NCBI GenBank assembly: GCA_045629065.1
Contig: JAZQQK010000039.1
Coordinates: 24,782-88,781 of the forward strand
Direction of reading: 5' to 3'
DNA from: JAKSSM01 sp045629065
Lineage (GTDB): Bacteria > Bacillota > Clostridia > Peptostreptococcales > Anaerovoracaceae
DNA: 64,000 bases
Every line of letters begins with the position of its first letter. The stretch's first letter is position 1. Shown in pieces: positions 55,826-63,979 of this stretch. The notes below the pieces were generated by a model. The model was not told the DNA's origin and searched no databases. It saw only the letters and a list, made by a program, of their open reading frames with translations. The position numbers and the translations under genes were made by a program.

Positions 55826-57820
55826 TTATGCTTCTACGATTTTTCCAGTATTGGTAAAACCATATCCTCCTATTTCAGTGAGTTTCTGTCTAAATTCAGA
55901 AGATGTGATTACCTCAATGAATGCTTTTACTTTTGGATTTTCAAGGTCAGATTTATAAATTGCGAAGTCATACTCCTCTATTCCTACCTCTATAAAGTCC
56001 AAACCCATCGCGTCTGCAGCGGGTTTAATTCCCATGCCACAGTCGATTTCAGGACCTGCTACAGATGCCGCCACAGCCATGTGTGTAGCAACTTCCTTTT
56101 CATAGCCATTGATATCCTCAGGCGTAAGTCCTGCCTTCTTAAGTTTATAGTCAAGAAGTACTCTTGTGCCAGCGCCTCTTTGCCTGTTGACGAATCTACC
56201 CTTTGTGAGGTCACTCACTGAATAAATGCCTAAAGGATTGCCTTTTTTGACCATGATTCCCTGAATTCTGTCAACACCCTTTAATAGACACACTTCCTCG
56301 CCCTTTTCGGTGAAGATATCCTTGAGGTATTGAACATTATACTCGCCAGTCTTTTCATCCAAAAGATGTGTAGGAGCAATTACCGTCTCGTGGCGCTTAA
56401 GTGCCATTAGCCCACCCATCGATCCTACATGTGTAGAACTTAATGAAAGTTCAGGATATTTCTGTGCCATCATATCGTTTACTAGATCCATGAGCATGTC
56501 GTGCGAACCGATAGAAACTAAAGTGCTTTCGATTTCACTTAAATTTCTAAACAGATCAACTTTTACCTTTTCACCCGCTTCATAGCCCTCAGAGTTTTGC
56601 GGTATTACCAAAAAACCATCCGCCCTAACCAATGACATCGCAGCCGATGCACCACGAGCAAGCGGAGCAGCGATATAATTGTCGCCAACCTTGCCGACTT
56701 TTACCCTAACATACTCTCTATGCTTGAGAGAAGAAACAATGCGCTTCGAAATAATCGCTTCAATTTGGCTAGTTTCGTAGTTTTTGTTAGAGTTAACAAT
56801 ACTATTTTTATTGTTAATTAATTCAATAACCGGTTTTACAAAATTTTCGAAAGCCAAATATGCAGAAACCGGATATCCTGGAAGCCCTATAACTGGCTTT
56901 CCCTTAGCAATTGCAAGGATTACGGGCTTTCCTGGTTTCATGCTAACGCCGTGGATTACAACCTCACCTATCTCTCTTAGAATATGCACAGTATAATCCT
57001 CAGTTCCAGCTGATGAGCCCGCATTTGTGATTACCATATCGTTTTCGTCGAGTGCCTTTAGAATCTGTGCCTTAATCAGTTCGTAGTCGTCTGGAACTAT
57101 GCTGTAACGCTTAGGCACAGCGTTATTTTCGAGGCATGCACCGATGAACATTCCTGAATTTGAATCAATTATGTCCCCTTCTTTTGGCTCGCTATACGGC
57201 TCAATAATCTCAGTTCCTGTAGGAATAATTCCTACACTTGGACCTATTATTTTTTTACCGTTAGCGGTTGCTTTTACCTTAACTGTGACGTTTCCAGATG
57301 CCAACATCACTCCCATATCGACAGCTCTTATCACATGGTTCGAAGGCATAATCATTTCACCGATTACTATGTCCTCGCCTATCGGTCTAACATACTGCCA
57401 GCCCGGACAAGATTCTGTGATTTTGACGTGGTCGTTGTCGACCTCGATAAGATCCTCCGCCATGATTACTGCATCATAAGGTGATCTGATTGGATCTCCG
57501 GTATCAACTATTACATAATCTTTGCCGAGTTCTAATGTGATTGGATTAGCTTCCGATGCGCCCTTTGTAACCTTGCTGTTTACAGCAATTCCGTCCATTG
57601 CAGCCGCATTGAATAACGGTGAACAACACTTCGCAAATACCGGCTCACTAGTAGTTCTACCCAGTGCATCGTATGTTGAAATCTCAAGGCTAGACAAATC
57701 CTTCGATTCGTAAGTTTTTGCCTTTGCTAAACTAAGGTCACATTCTTTCTTAACCTTAGCCAAATATGTATTCAAGGCCTCCTCTACCGAGACCGTTTTT
57801 AAGTACAAATTGCGCTTCAT
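55826..57820 (-). CDS. MoeA fused to a periplasmic-binding-protein-like domain
   Basis: 664 residues. Residues 1 to about 425 are MoeA (molybdopterin molybdenumtransferase), with AAMDGIAV, GIIPTGTEI, NAGSSAGTED and GLPGYPVSAY. Residues about 430-664 are a PBP-like substrate-binding domain with VNRQRGAGTR at 545-553, as in PF12727 proteins. It probably inserts metal into adenylated pterin, with the PBP-like domain sensing or delivering the oxyanion. Its start overlaps the second moeA (ATGA). Confidence 0.93.
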   Translation of the reverse strand: MKRNLYLKTVSVEEALNTYLAKVKKECDLSLAKAKTYESKDLSSLEISTYDALGRTTSEPVFAKCCSPLFNAAAMDGIAVNSKVTKGASEANPITLELGKDYVIVDTGDPIRSPYDAVIMAEDLIEVDNDHVKITESCPGWQYVRPIGEDIVIGEMIMPSNHVIRAVDMGVMLASGNVTVKVKATANGKKIIGPSVGIIPTGTEIIEPYSEPKEGDIIDSNSGMFIGACLENNAVPKRYSIVPDDYELIKAQILKALDENDMVITNAGSSAGTEDYTVHILREIGEVVIHGVSMKPGKPVILAIAKGKPVIGLPGYPVSAYLAFENFVKPVIELINNKNSIVNSNKNYETSQIEAIISKRIVSSLKHREYVRVKVGKVGDNYIAAPLARGASAAMSLVRADGFLVIPQNSEGYEAGEKVKVDLFRNLSEIESTLVSIGSHDMLMDLVNDMMAQKYPELSLSSTHVGSMGGLMALKRHETVIAPTHLLDEKTGEYNVQYLKDIFTEKGEEVCLLKGVDRIQGIMVKKGNPLGIYSVSDLTKGRFVNRQRGAGTRVLLDYKLKKAGLTPEDINGYEKEVATHMAVAASVAGPEIDCGMGIKPAADAMGLDFIEVGIEEYDFAIYKSDLENPKVKAFIEVITSSEFRQKLTEIGGYGFTNTGKIVEA

Positions 57821-59028
57821 TTTATGCGATAAACCTCTACCATTTCGCCTTTGTTGATGCCTTCAGAATTAATATCCGTGAGCACATACCCATCTGCTTT
57901 TACGACCGCATTTATCATACCAGACTTGGAAAAAATTGGTGTAGCGATATACTCGCCGTTTTCAATATCTAACTTCACCAATTGAATTGTCTTTCTGCCT
58001 GCTGCTGAAGGCGCATTAGTAGTCATCTTCGCAGATATTACCTCGCCTTTTCTACCAAAGAACTCGTTGAAAATAATAAGAGCCGCAGCCGGATGACCTG
58101 GAAGTCCAATAACTACTGTATCGCTTGGCTCATCGTAACCTGTAATCGTTGGCTTTCCTGGCTTGATAGCGATGCCATGTGTGAGAACTCCGGATGAACA
58201 AACCTCGTCAATAATAGATTCAGTCGCATCCTTTTTCCCCTGCGAAGAACCTCCGGAAATAGCTACAATATCTGCCACCTTCATGGCCTCAATTACTTCA
58301 CGTTTTAGTAAGTCTCTATCGTCTTTTAGTGCTAGTGTCTTTACGATGTCGAAGCCGAGCTCGCTTGCGGCCCCGAGTAAAGCATAAGTGTTAATATCTC
58401 TAACTTGGCCAAGTTTCATTTCTTCGCCTGGTTGAACCAATTCATCGCCAGTGGAAATGATGCATACTTTTGTCTTTTTATAAACAGGGACTTCAGCCAA
58501 ACCAGCTGATGCGAGCAACCCCATCTCAGCTGCTTTGATGACTCTGCCCTTTTCTAAAAGCAGTTCGCCTCGCTTACAATCATCACCCTTTGATGCCATT
58601 CCACGCCCTTCGGATACGGCCTGATATATTGCAACTTGGTCCTCAGCGAATATCTCCGAATATTCGACCATTACAACGCTGTCCGCACCTATTGGAAGCA
58701 TTCCGCCAGTTGGCACATACATGCACTCGCCGGATGTTATAGCCACTTTTGGCATTTCACCCATTTCAACCTCGCCAACACACTTCAAAAACGTTGGCAT
58801 CGACTCTGTAGCACCGCCGGTGTCACTGGATTTAACCGCATATCCATCCACTACTGAGCGGTCAAACCCAGGAACATCTTCTGCGGCGTACACGTTTTCC
58901 GCTAACGTTCTATCATAAGTGGCGTATAAGCTAACAAATTCGCTTTTCAGCGACTTTTCAGGGCGTTTTGATACATTATTCAGTTTTAAGATTGCCTCTT
59001 CCAGAGTGTCTGTTTTTAAGAGTTTCAT
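57817..59028 (-). CDS. moeA: Molybdopterin molybdenumtransferase MoeA
   Basis: 403 residues from the ATG at 59028, one base after the moaA stop (TAG-G-ATG); the longer reading starts with TTG. FDRSVVDGYAV, STGDELVQPG, SGGSSQGKKD and GLPGHPAAAL are MoeA motifs. It is a stand-alone MoeA; together with the fused one it makes two paralogues, as seen where molybdenum and tungsten enzymes are both supplied. Confidence 0.95.
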   Translation of the reverse strand: MKLLKTDTLEEAILKLNNVSKRPEKSLKSEFVSLYATYDRTLAENVYAAEDVPGFDRSVVDGYAVKSSDTGGATESMPTFLKCVGEVEMGEMPKVAITSGECMYVPTGGMLPIGADSVVMVEYSEIFAEDQVAIYQAVSEGRGMASKGDDCKRGELLLEKGRVIKAAEMGLLASAGLAEVPVYKKTKVCIISTGDELVQPGEEMKLGQVRDINTYALLGAASELGFDIVKTLALKDDRDLLKREVIEAMKVADIVAISGGSSQGKKDATESIIDEVCSSGVLTHGIAIKPGKPTITGYDEPSDTVVIGLPGHPAAALIIFNEFFGRKGEVISAKMTTNAPSAAGRKTIQLVKLDIENGEYIATPIFSKSGMINAVVKADGYVLTDINSEGINKGEMVEVYRIK

Positions 59029-59029
59029 C

Positions 59030-59998
59030 CTAACCACCAATCTTTGACATTAACTTCTTTTCTTCTACCTTTCCTGATGAGAATTCATGACCCACAGGTT
59101 TCTCGTAGATTACCTTTTCGATGATACCCTTTATCTCTTCATCGTCCTTGCCTGATCTTAAGAGCTCGCGTAAATCCGCGCCACCATCATAGTATAGACA
59201 AGGTTTAAGTTGCCCCTCAGATGTTAGACGCACCCTATTACAATCCCCACAGAATTTATGCGAGATTGCTGAGATAAATCCGATATTGCCTTCGAATCCT
59301 TCGAAATGATAGTACTCTGATGGTCCGTTTCCTAGGTTTTTCTTTACAGATTCAGCTTTACCGAACTCCCCTTCAAGAGCACCCATGATTTCATCCGTCA
59401 AATACCCGTCATATTTTTTACCCAATCCGATAGGCATCATTTCTATGAATCTAACACTGAGTTTTCTATCTCTGGCAAGTTCAGCAATTCTAACCTTGCC
59501 CATAAGTTCACTCTCTTTAAGCGTTACGCAGTTAATCTTGGTCTTAATTCCAAGTTTTACACATTTATCAATTCCTTTAAGCACCTCATCAATGCCGTCC
59601 ACGCCTACGATTTCCTTGAAAGTTTCTCCATCCAATGTGTCTAAGCTTACATTAACACTGTCGATTCCGGCATCTTTTAAGCCTTCGATTTGCTCGGATA
59701 GCAAATATCCATTAGTCGTCAGCGTTACCTCATCTATTCCATCGATGGATTTCAAATCCTTCACCAAACTTGGAAGATTCTTTCTTACTAGCGGTTCTCC
59801 ACCTGTAAGCTTGATTTTTTTAATCCCAAGCTGAGCGAATATCTTGGTAAGCCTTACGATTTCATCGTATGTAAGGATCGCATCGTGTGATACGGATGGC
59901 ACGCCTTCTTTTGGCATACAATACTTGCAGCGAAAATTGCAACGGTCCGTCACAGAAATTCTTAGATATTCAATTTTTCTGCCCAGTTTATCTATCAC
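59030..59998 (-). CDS. moaA: GTP 3',8-cyclase MoaA
   Basis: 322 residues, radical SAM. The N-terminal cluster is Cys20, Cys24, Cys27 (CNFRCKYC), the C-terminal cluster lies in CGDCNRVRL...LKPC, and the protein ends in the required Gly-Gly. It makes the cyclic pterin precursor with MoaC. It starts with GTG inside the end of the ATPase gene tupC, indicating tight coupling. Confidence 0.96.
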   Translation of the reverse strand: MIDKLGRKIEYLRISVTDRCNFRCKYCMPKEGVPSVSHDAILTYDEIVRLTKIFAQLGIKKIKLTGGEPLVRKNLPSLVKDLKSIDGIDEVTLTTNGYLLSEQIEGLKDAGIDSVNVSLDTLDGETFKEIVGVDGIDEVLKGIDKCVKLGIKTKINCVTLKESELMGKVRIAELARDRKLSVRFIEMMPIGLGKKYDGYLTDEIMGALEGEFGKAESVKKNLGNGPSEYYHFEGFEGNIGFISAISHKFCGDCNRVRLTSEGQLKPCLYYDGGADLRELLRSGKDDEEIKGIIEKVIYEKPVGHEFSSGKVEEKKLMSKIGG

Positions 59999-60593
59999 TT
60001 ATCGTTCCTTTATCCAAGTGGATTTCACAATCTGCTATTCTCTTCGTCTGGTCGTATTCGTGAGTAATCAAAATCACTATTGCATTAGTTTTTTCGCAAT
60101 ACTCTTTGATAAGTCCTTCTGCCAGCATTGTGGACTCTTCATCCATTGATGCTGTTGGCTCATCGAGGATTATAATGTCGTAATCTTTAACCATTGCCCT
60201 CGCAAGCGCCATCTTTTGAAGTTCTCCTCCGGAAAGCTTCTTTGCATTCTGACCTGCTAACTCTCTAAGCTTAAGCTTATCAACTAATTCATCTATTCTC
60301 TCATCAAAATTTCCTTCCAAATTAATCTTGATGTTTTGTTTCAAACTCATATTAAAAGCATATGGCTTCTGAGCCAAATAGCAAACTTTAAGACCTGATT
60401 TTGTAAGGTTCTCACCATCGAATGTGAGCTCGCCGTCAGCCTTTTCTATTCCGCTAATAAGTTTGGCCATTGTAGACTTTCCTGAGCCATTATGTCCGGT
60501 TACAGCATAAATCCTGCCGCGCTCGAATTCTAGAGCTGGCAAAGCCAAAACAGTCTTGTCACCATATGTCTTTTTTAAACCTTCTATCTTCAT
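59988..60593 (-). CDS. tupC: Tungstate ABC transporter ATP-binding protein
   Basis: 201 residues, short for the family because it ends soon after the His switch (ITHEYDQ). Walker A is GHNGSGKST, the signature LSGGELQKM, Walker B IIILDEPTAS. It overlaps tupB (ATGA) and moaA. The Tup assignment rests on the adjacent TupB and TupA. Confidence 0.9.
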   Translation of the reverse strand: MKIEGLKKTYGDKTVLALPALEFERGRIYAVTGHNGSGKSTMAKLISGIEKADGELTFDGENLTKSGLKVCYLAQKPYAFNMSLKQNIKINLEGNFDERIDELVDKLKLRELAGQNAKKLSGGELQKMALARAMVKDYDIIILDEPTASMDEESTMLAEGLIKEYCEKTNAIVILITHEYDQTKRIADCEIHLDKGTISDR

Positions 60594-61273
60594 CTAGCGT
60601 CCTTCTGCATGAGTGAAAATGCGATGTTAACTACAAGGGAAATTGCCATCAATATAAAGCCGAGTGCGAGTGCCATCTTAAAGTCTCCCATGTTAGTGTA
60701 GTTCATGATTGCTGTAGTCATTACATTCGTTTTGAACTGGATGGCACCACCCACCATCGATACGGCTCCGACTTCCGCAATCGCACGTGAAAATGCGAGA
60801 AGATATGTCGAAACCATCTGGTATCTGGACTCGTTTAGAACAAGTCCCAGCACCTTGCCTCCCCGAATTCCGAGGCCCTTTGTAGTCTCTTTAATCTGTG
60901 GATAAATGCCTGAAACATAAGGTTCCATTGAACCTACCACGATTGGCGTGATGAGCAAAATTTGTGCTACTACCATACCAGGAACCGTATATAACAGGTG
61001 CATATGTCTAAGCGGTCCTACCCCACAGAACATCAAAAAACACAATAAACCGCAAACCACAGGTGGAAGTCCCATGAGCGTACGGTTTAATACAATAAAA
61101 ATCTTGCGACCTTTGAACCTAGTCGCACCAAAAAGCACCCCAAATGGCACTCCGATAAGGAGTGCCAAGATGGAGCTTGAAAAACTCATCTTTAGAGTCG
61201 TTATTAAAATGTTTATTAACGTACTATCCGCCTCAAATATGAGGTCGAGTGCCTGACTAAAAGATGATCCCAT
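60590..61273 (-). CDS. tupB: Tungstate ABC transporter permease
   Basis: 227 residues with five or six helices. SRAIAEVGAVSMVGGAI is the EAA-loop region that contacts the ATPase, with the Tup-type sequence. It starts five bases after tupA. Confidence 0.92.
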   Translation of the reverse strand: MGSSFSQALDLIFEADSTLINILITTLKMSFSSSILALLIGVPFGVLFGATRFKGRKIFIVLNRTLMGLPPVVCGLLCFLMFCGVGPLRHMHLLYTVPGMVVAQILLITPIVVGSMEPYVSGIYPQIKETTKGLGIRGGKVLGLVLNESRYQMVSTYLLAFSRAIAEVGAVSMVGGAIQFKTNVMTTAIMNYTNMGDFKMALALGFILMAISLVVNIAFSLMQKDAR

Positions 61274-61278
61274 AGTTA

Positions 61279-62253
61279 CTAAATCTGTCCGTTATTCTTT
61301 ACGAAAGTTAAGAAAGTTGCCTTGTCTGAAAGAATGTATGCCCCCTGTTCCGAAGCCATGAGTAAGCATGCGCCCATGCCTGAATTAGCAGAGATATACC
61401 AATCCTGATAGCCTGCAAATGTGCTTGCATCTGCAGTTATTCCTAAGTTTTCAGGCCATAAAGCGAGTTCCTTAGTATGAGTACCGGAGCCATCGCCACG
61501 GGATACGAATTTTGCCTTATTATCAGAAATCTTCTTGAATGCGTCCTTAACTGCCAGACCCTTTAATGCTTGTGGGTCAGCCTTTGGTCCGCAAAGTACG
61601 AAGTAGTTATACATGTATGAGAGTCTTTCAGCAGTTTGGCCGTCGATAACCTTAGCAAAACCATCAGCCACGAAAGTCTCTTCTTGAGCCTTTGCGTGAA
61701 CGAGAATTAAATCTGCGTTTCCTGCCTTAGCATTAGCGATAGACTTGCCTGTTCCAGCTGAGTAAACTTCTACAGCATATCCATACTTCTGCTCAAAGAT
61801 TGGAAGCAAATATCCTAAAAGGCCTGAGTCGTTTACGGATGTTGTAGTGGACATTCTAATCTTCTTAGTTTCCTCAGTTGCCATAGGAATTGTTGCTGTT
61901 GAAGTTGGGCGTCCGTCCTTGAGATAGAATAAGTATTCGCCGTAGTCTTCAAAGCCAAACTTTCCTGCGAGTTCAGCGCCTTCTGAAAGCATCCAATTAA
62001 TCAAAGCTTCTGCGCCTACAGTATTGATAGCAACGTCTGTAACACTTGCACCCTCTGCATTTACGAATGGTGCAGCTGGATCAACTGCAAGCAGCGTGTA
62101 AGTGTTGATCATAGAGTCGTCTTCTTCGATTACAATCTGAAGATCAACTCCGGCTTCTTTTTGTTCTTCTTGGCCATTGCTACCACATGCAGCCATTGCA
62201 AAAACCATTGCAAGGCAAAGCAAAATAACTAGGCCCTTTTTAATGTTTTTCAT
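61279..62253 (-). CDS. tupA: Tungstate-binding lipoprotein TupA, apparently circularly permuted
   Basis: 324 residues from the ATG at 62253 with AGGAGG upstream; an in-frame ATG at 62322 lies in the structured leader. The lipobox is MAAC with Cys23. Residues about 131-324 match the normal start of TupA (STTTSVNDSGLLGYLLP, GTGKS, DLILVHAKAQ, SRGDGSGTHTKE, GMGACLLMASEQGAY) but stop at SDKATFLTFVKN. The segment that normally follows, with its xxNxYxxxAVxP and EGAELAGKFGFEDYG-like ending, is found instead at residues about 37-115, before the TTTS motif. The ABC partners lie directly downstream. Confidence 0.92.
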   Translation of the reverse strand: MKNIKKGLVILLCLAMVFAMAACGSNGQEEQKEAGVDLQIVIEEDDSMINTYTLLAVDPAAPFVNAEGASVTDVAINTVGAEALINWMLSEGAELAGKFGFEDYGEYLFYLKDGRPTSTATIPMATEETKKIRMSTTTSVNDSGLLGYLLPIFEQKYGYAVEVYSAGTGKSIANAKAGNADLILVHAKAQEETFVADGFAKVIDGQTAERLSYMYNYFVLCGPKADPQALKGLAVKDAFKKISDNKAKFVSRGDGSGTHTKELALWPENLGITADASTFAGYQDWYISANSGMGACLLMASEQGAYILSDKATFLTFVKNNGQI

Positions 62254-62269
62254 GTTTCCTCCTGATCTT

Positions 62270-62369
62270 TTCAAACGCGGAAGGTAGAAGGCTTTCGCCC
62301 CTGCCCATTGGTTTTTCGCCATAGTCGTAACATTACCAACTTTAGGCTAAAAACTCGATTCAGTTTGAA
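62270..62369 (-). promoter_or_regulatory. Structured leader of tupA, possible Moco/Tuco riboswitch
   Basis: On the minus strand TTCAAAC (62363-62369), directly after the moaC stop, pairs perfectly with GTTTGAA (62270-62276), which lies seven bases before the tupA AGGAGG. Inside lies a GAAA-loop hairpin (GGGGC-GAAA-GCCTT, 62288-62301) and a GTAA/TTAC pairing. The position in a tungsten/molybdenum cofactor operon suggests a cofactor-sensing riboswitch controlling translation. I cannot confirm the family from sequence alone. Confidence 0.45.
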
Positions 62370-62846
62370 TTATATTGTGTTAAATATGTGGCCGGACTTG
62401 CCACCATCTTTTTCTACTAAGTAGATGTCCTTTAAGACCATGAATTTATCCACGGCCTTAACCATATCGTAAACAGTTAAAAGTGCTGTCGTTACACCAG
62501 TGAGAGCTTCCATCTCTGCACCGGTTTTTCCGTTACACTTAACTGTACATACAGCCTTAACTTCTAAGTTTTCTTCATCGAGTTCCCACTCGATTCCACA
62601 CTTGTGTAACTGAATTACGTGACACATAGGAATGAGTTCAAAAGTGCGTTTAGCGCCCATGATTCCAGCGGTTGTAGCAACTGTGAGCACATCGCCCTTT
62701 GCTACGCGCTTATCACGAATTGCCTTGAATGCTGCATCAGACATCGTAATGCTGCCACGCGCGATTGCAATTCTATCAGTGTTCTCCTTTTCGGAGACAT
62801 CCACCATTCTGGCGTTTCCCATTTCATCAAAGTGAGTAAGTTCCAT
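62370..62846 (-). CDS. moaC: Cyclic pyranopterin monophosphate synthase MoaC
   Basis: 158 residues. MCHVIQLHKCGIEWEL and GKTGAEMEALTGVTTALLTVYDMVK are the MoaC motifs, with the catalytic Lys and Asp in the latter. It completes cPMP with MoaA. It is the gene between the E1-like protein and the tupA leader. Confidence 0.96.
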   Translation of the reverse strand: MELTHFDEMGNARMVDVSEKENTDRIAIARGSITMSDAAFKAIRDKRVAKGDVLTVATTAGIMGAKRTFELIPMCHVIQLHKCGIEWELDEENLEVKAVCTVKCNGKTGAEMEALTGVTTALLTVYDMVKAVDKFMVLKDIYLVEKDGGKSGHIFNTI

Positions 62847-62855
62847 TTTACCCTC

Positions 62856-63533
62856 CTATAGTGACACGATACTAAAATCGTTATCGAGTAAATTAATTAA
62901 AAGCATTTTATTTCTAAGCAAATCATCTTTTCCTAGAAGGACCTTGATTGTCTCCGACACTTCTATAGATGCGACAGTCGCCGCTGTGAAAGCTACATTG
63001 CCGAGGTCCTGACTAGGTTCGCTCTTGTCTTTATATATCTTTTCAAGCGTGTTATCGCCAGGAAGTATAGTAGTCACTTGTCCAAACCATCCGTCAATAG
63101 CACCGTGAATTAGTGGCAAATCCAGCTCATTACAGATTTTTTCTAGCGATAACCTGTCACCTGCAGTATCTAGACAATCTACAACCGCATCACAAGCCCC
63201 TAATTTGGCCTTTAGAGCCTCTATATTGCCCTTTTCGGTCCATTTATCGATTTGCACTTCCGAATTGATGAGAGCGGCTCTTTTGACCGCTTCGTCAACC
63301 TTGAATTCACCTATATTTATTTCAGTAGACAGCAATTGTCTATTGAGATTTGTTTCAGAGAACACATCAAAGTCGCAAGCTATAATTTTTCCCACGCCAA
63401 TTCGAACGAGTTCTTCAAATACATAGCCTCCGAGCCCACCGATTCCGAGTATCGCTACGCACTTATCCTTTAAGTTCGCTTGCTCGTTTTCCGTGAATAT
63501 TAAATTCCGCTTATAACGATCCTTAAATTCCAT
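62856..63533 (-). CDS. ThiF/MoeB/HesA family E1-like protein without zinc cysteines
   Basis: 225 residues from the ATG at 63533, which overlaps the MOSC stop (TGATG). The Rossmann motif GIGGLGGYVFEELVRIGVG and NRQLL and CLDTAGDR give the adenylation site. The zinc CxxC pairs and the catalytic Cys segment of MoeB are absent: the loop reads GDNTLEKIYKDKSEPSQD. It may adenylate the MoaD-like protein at 53361, but the missing Cys makes this uncertain. Confidence 0.87.
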   Translation of the reverse strand: MEFKDRYKRNLIFTENEQANLKDKCVAILGIGGLGGYVFEELVRIGVGKIIACDFDVFSETNLNRQLLSTEINIGEFKVDEAVKRAALINSEVQIDKWTEKGNIEALKAKLGACDAVVDCLDTAGDRLSLEKICNELDLPLIHGAIDGWFGQVTTILPGDNTLEKIYKDKSEPSQDLGNVAFTAATVASIEVSETIKVLLGKDDLLRNKMLLINLLDNDFSIVSL

Positions 63534-63979
63534 CAAATAACCTCAATGATGTCTCCTGCTTTAACTTCTGCACCTTTAAGCACTCTAAAGAAGAGTCCTT
63601 TCTTTGGCATAATGCATGTGCCAACTGCCTCTTTAATCGCACAATCAGAGTGGCATTCTTTACCAATCTGTGTGAGCTCGAGTTCGGCCTCACCAATTTT
63701 TAATCTATCTCCTACCTTAAGGCTAGTTAAATCTAAGCCCAAAGTTACAATATTCTCCCCGAAAGCACCATCTTCAAGCTTAAGCTTAAGTCCGCTTTTA
63801 TCGATAGCTTCTTGCATGATATCAACAGATTCTTTATCAAGAAGTGAAACCTGCCTATGCCATTTTCCTGCGTGGGCATCGCCTTCAATTCCCCACTCTT
63901 CCTTGAGTAAGACGGTTGGAACTGCATGCTTTTGCACGCCCTTCTTTTCAGATAAGCAAACTGCCTTTACTATGGCCAC
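63533..63979 (-). CDS. MOSC domain protein
   Basis: 148 residues from a GTG at 63979. GIEGDAHAGKWHRQVSLL and FGENIVTLGLDL are MOSC (molybdenum cofactor sulfurase C-terminal) motifs, and GKECHSDCAI supplies conserved Cys. Such small MOSC proteins probably carry or modify the cofactor. The frame stays open to the right edge (GVAFGKP precedes), and the GTG lacks a good ribosome site, so the true start may lie outside the window or the domain may be fused to an upstream one. Confidence 0.85.
   Translation of the reverse strand: MAIVKAVCLSEKKGVQKHAVPTVLLKEEWGIEGDAHAGKWHRQVSLLDKESVDIMQEAIDKSGLKLKLEDGAFGENIVTLGLDLTSLKVGDRLKIGEAELELTQIGKECHSDCAIKEAVGTCIMPKKGLFFRVLKGAEVKAGDIIEVI

Noticed and set aside
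62254..62322. N-terminal extension of TupA starting at the ATG at 62322
   Set aside because: It would place 23 polar residues before a normal lipoprotein signal peptide. The later ATG has a perfect AGGAGG, and the extension lies in the structured leader.
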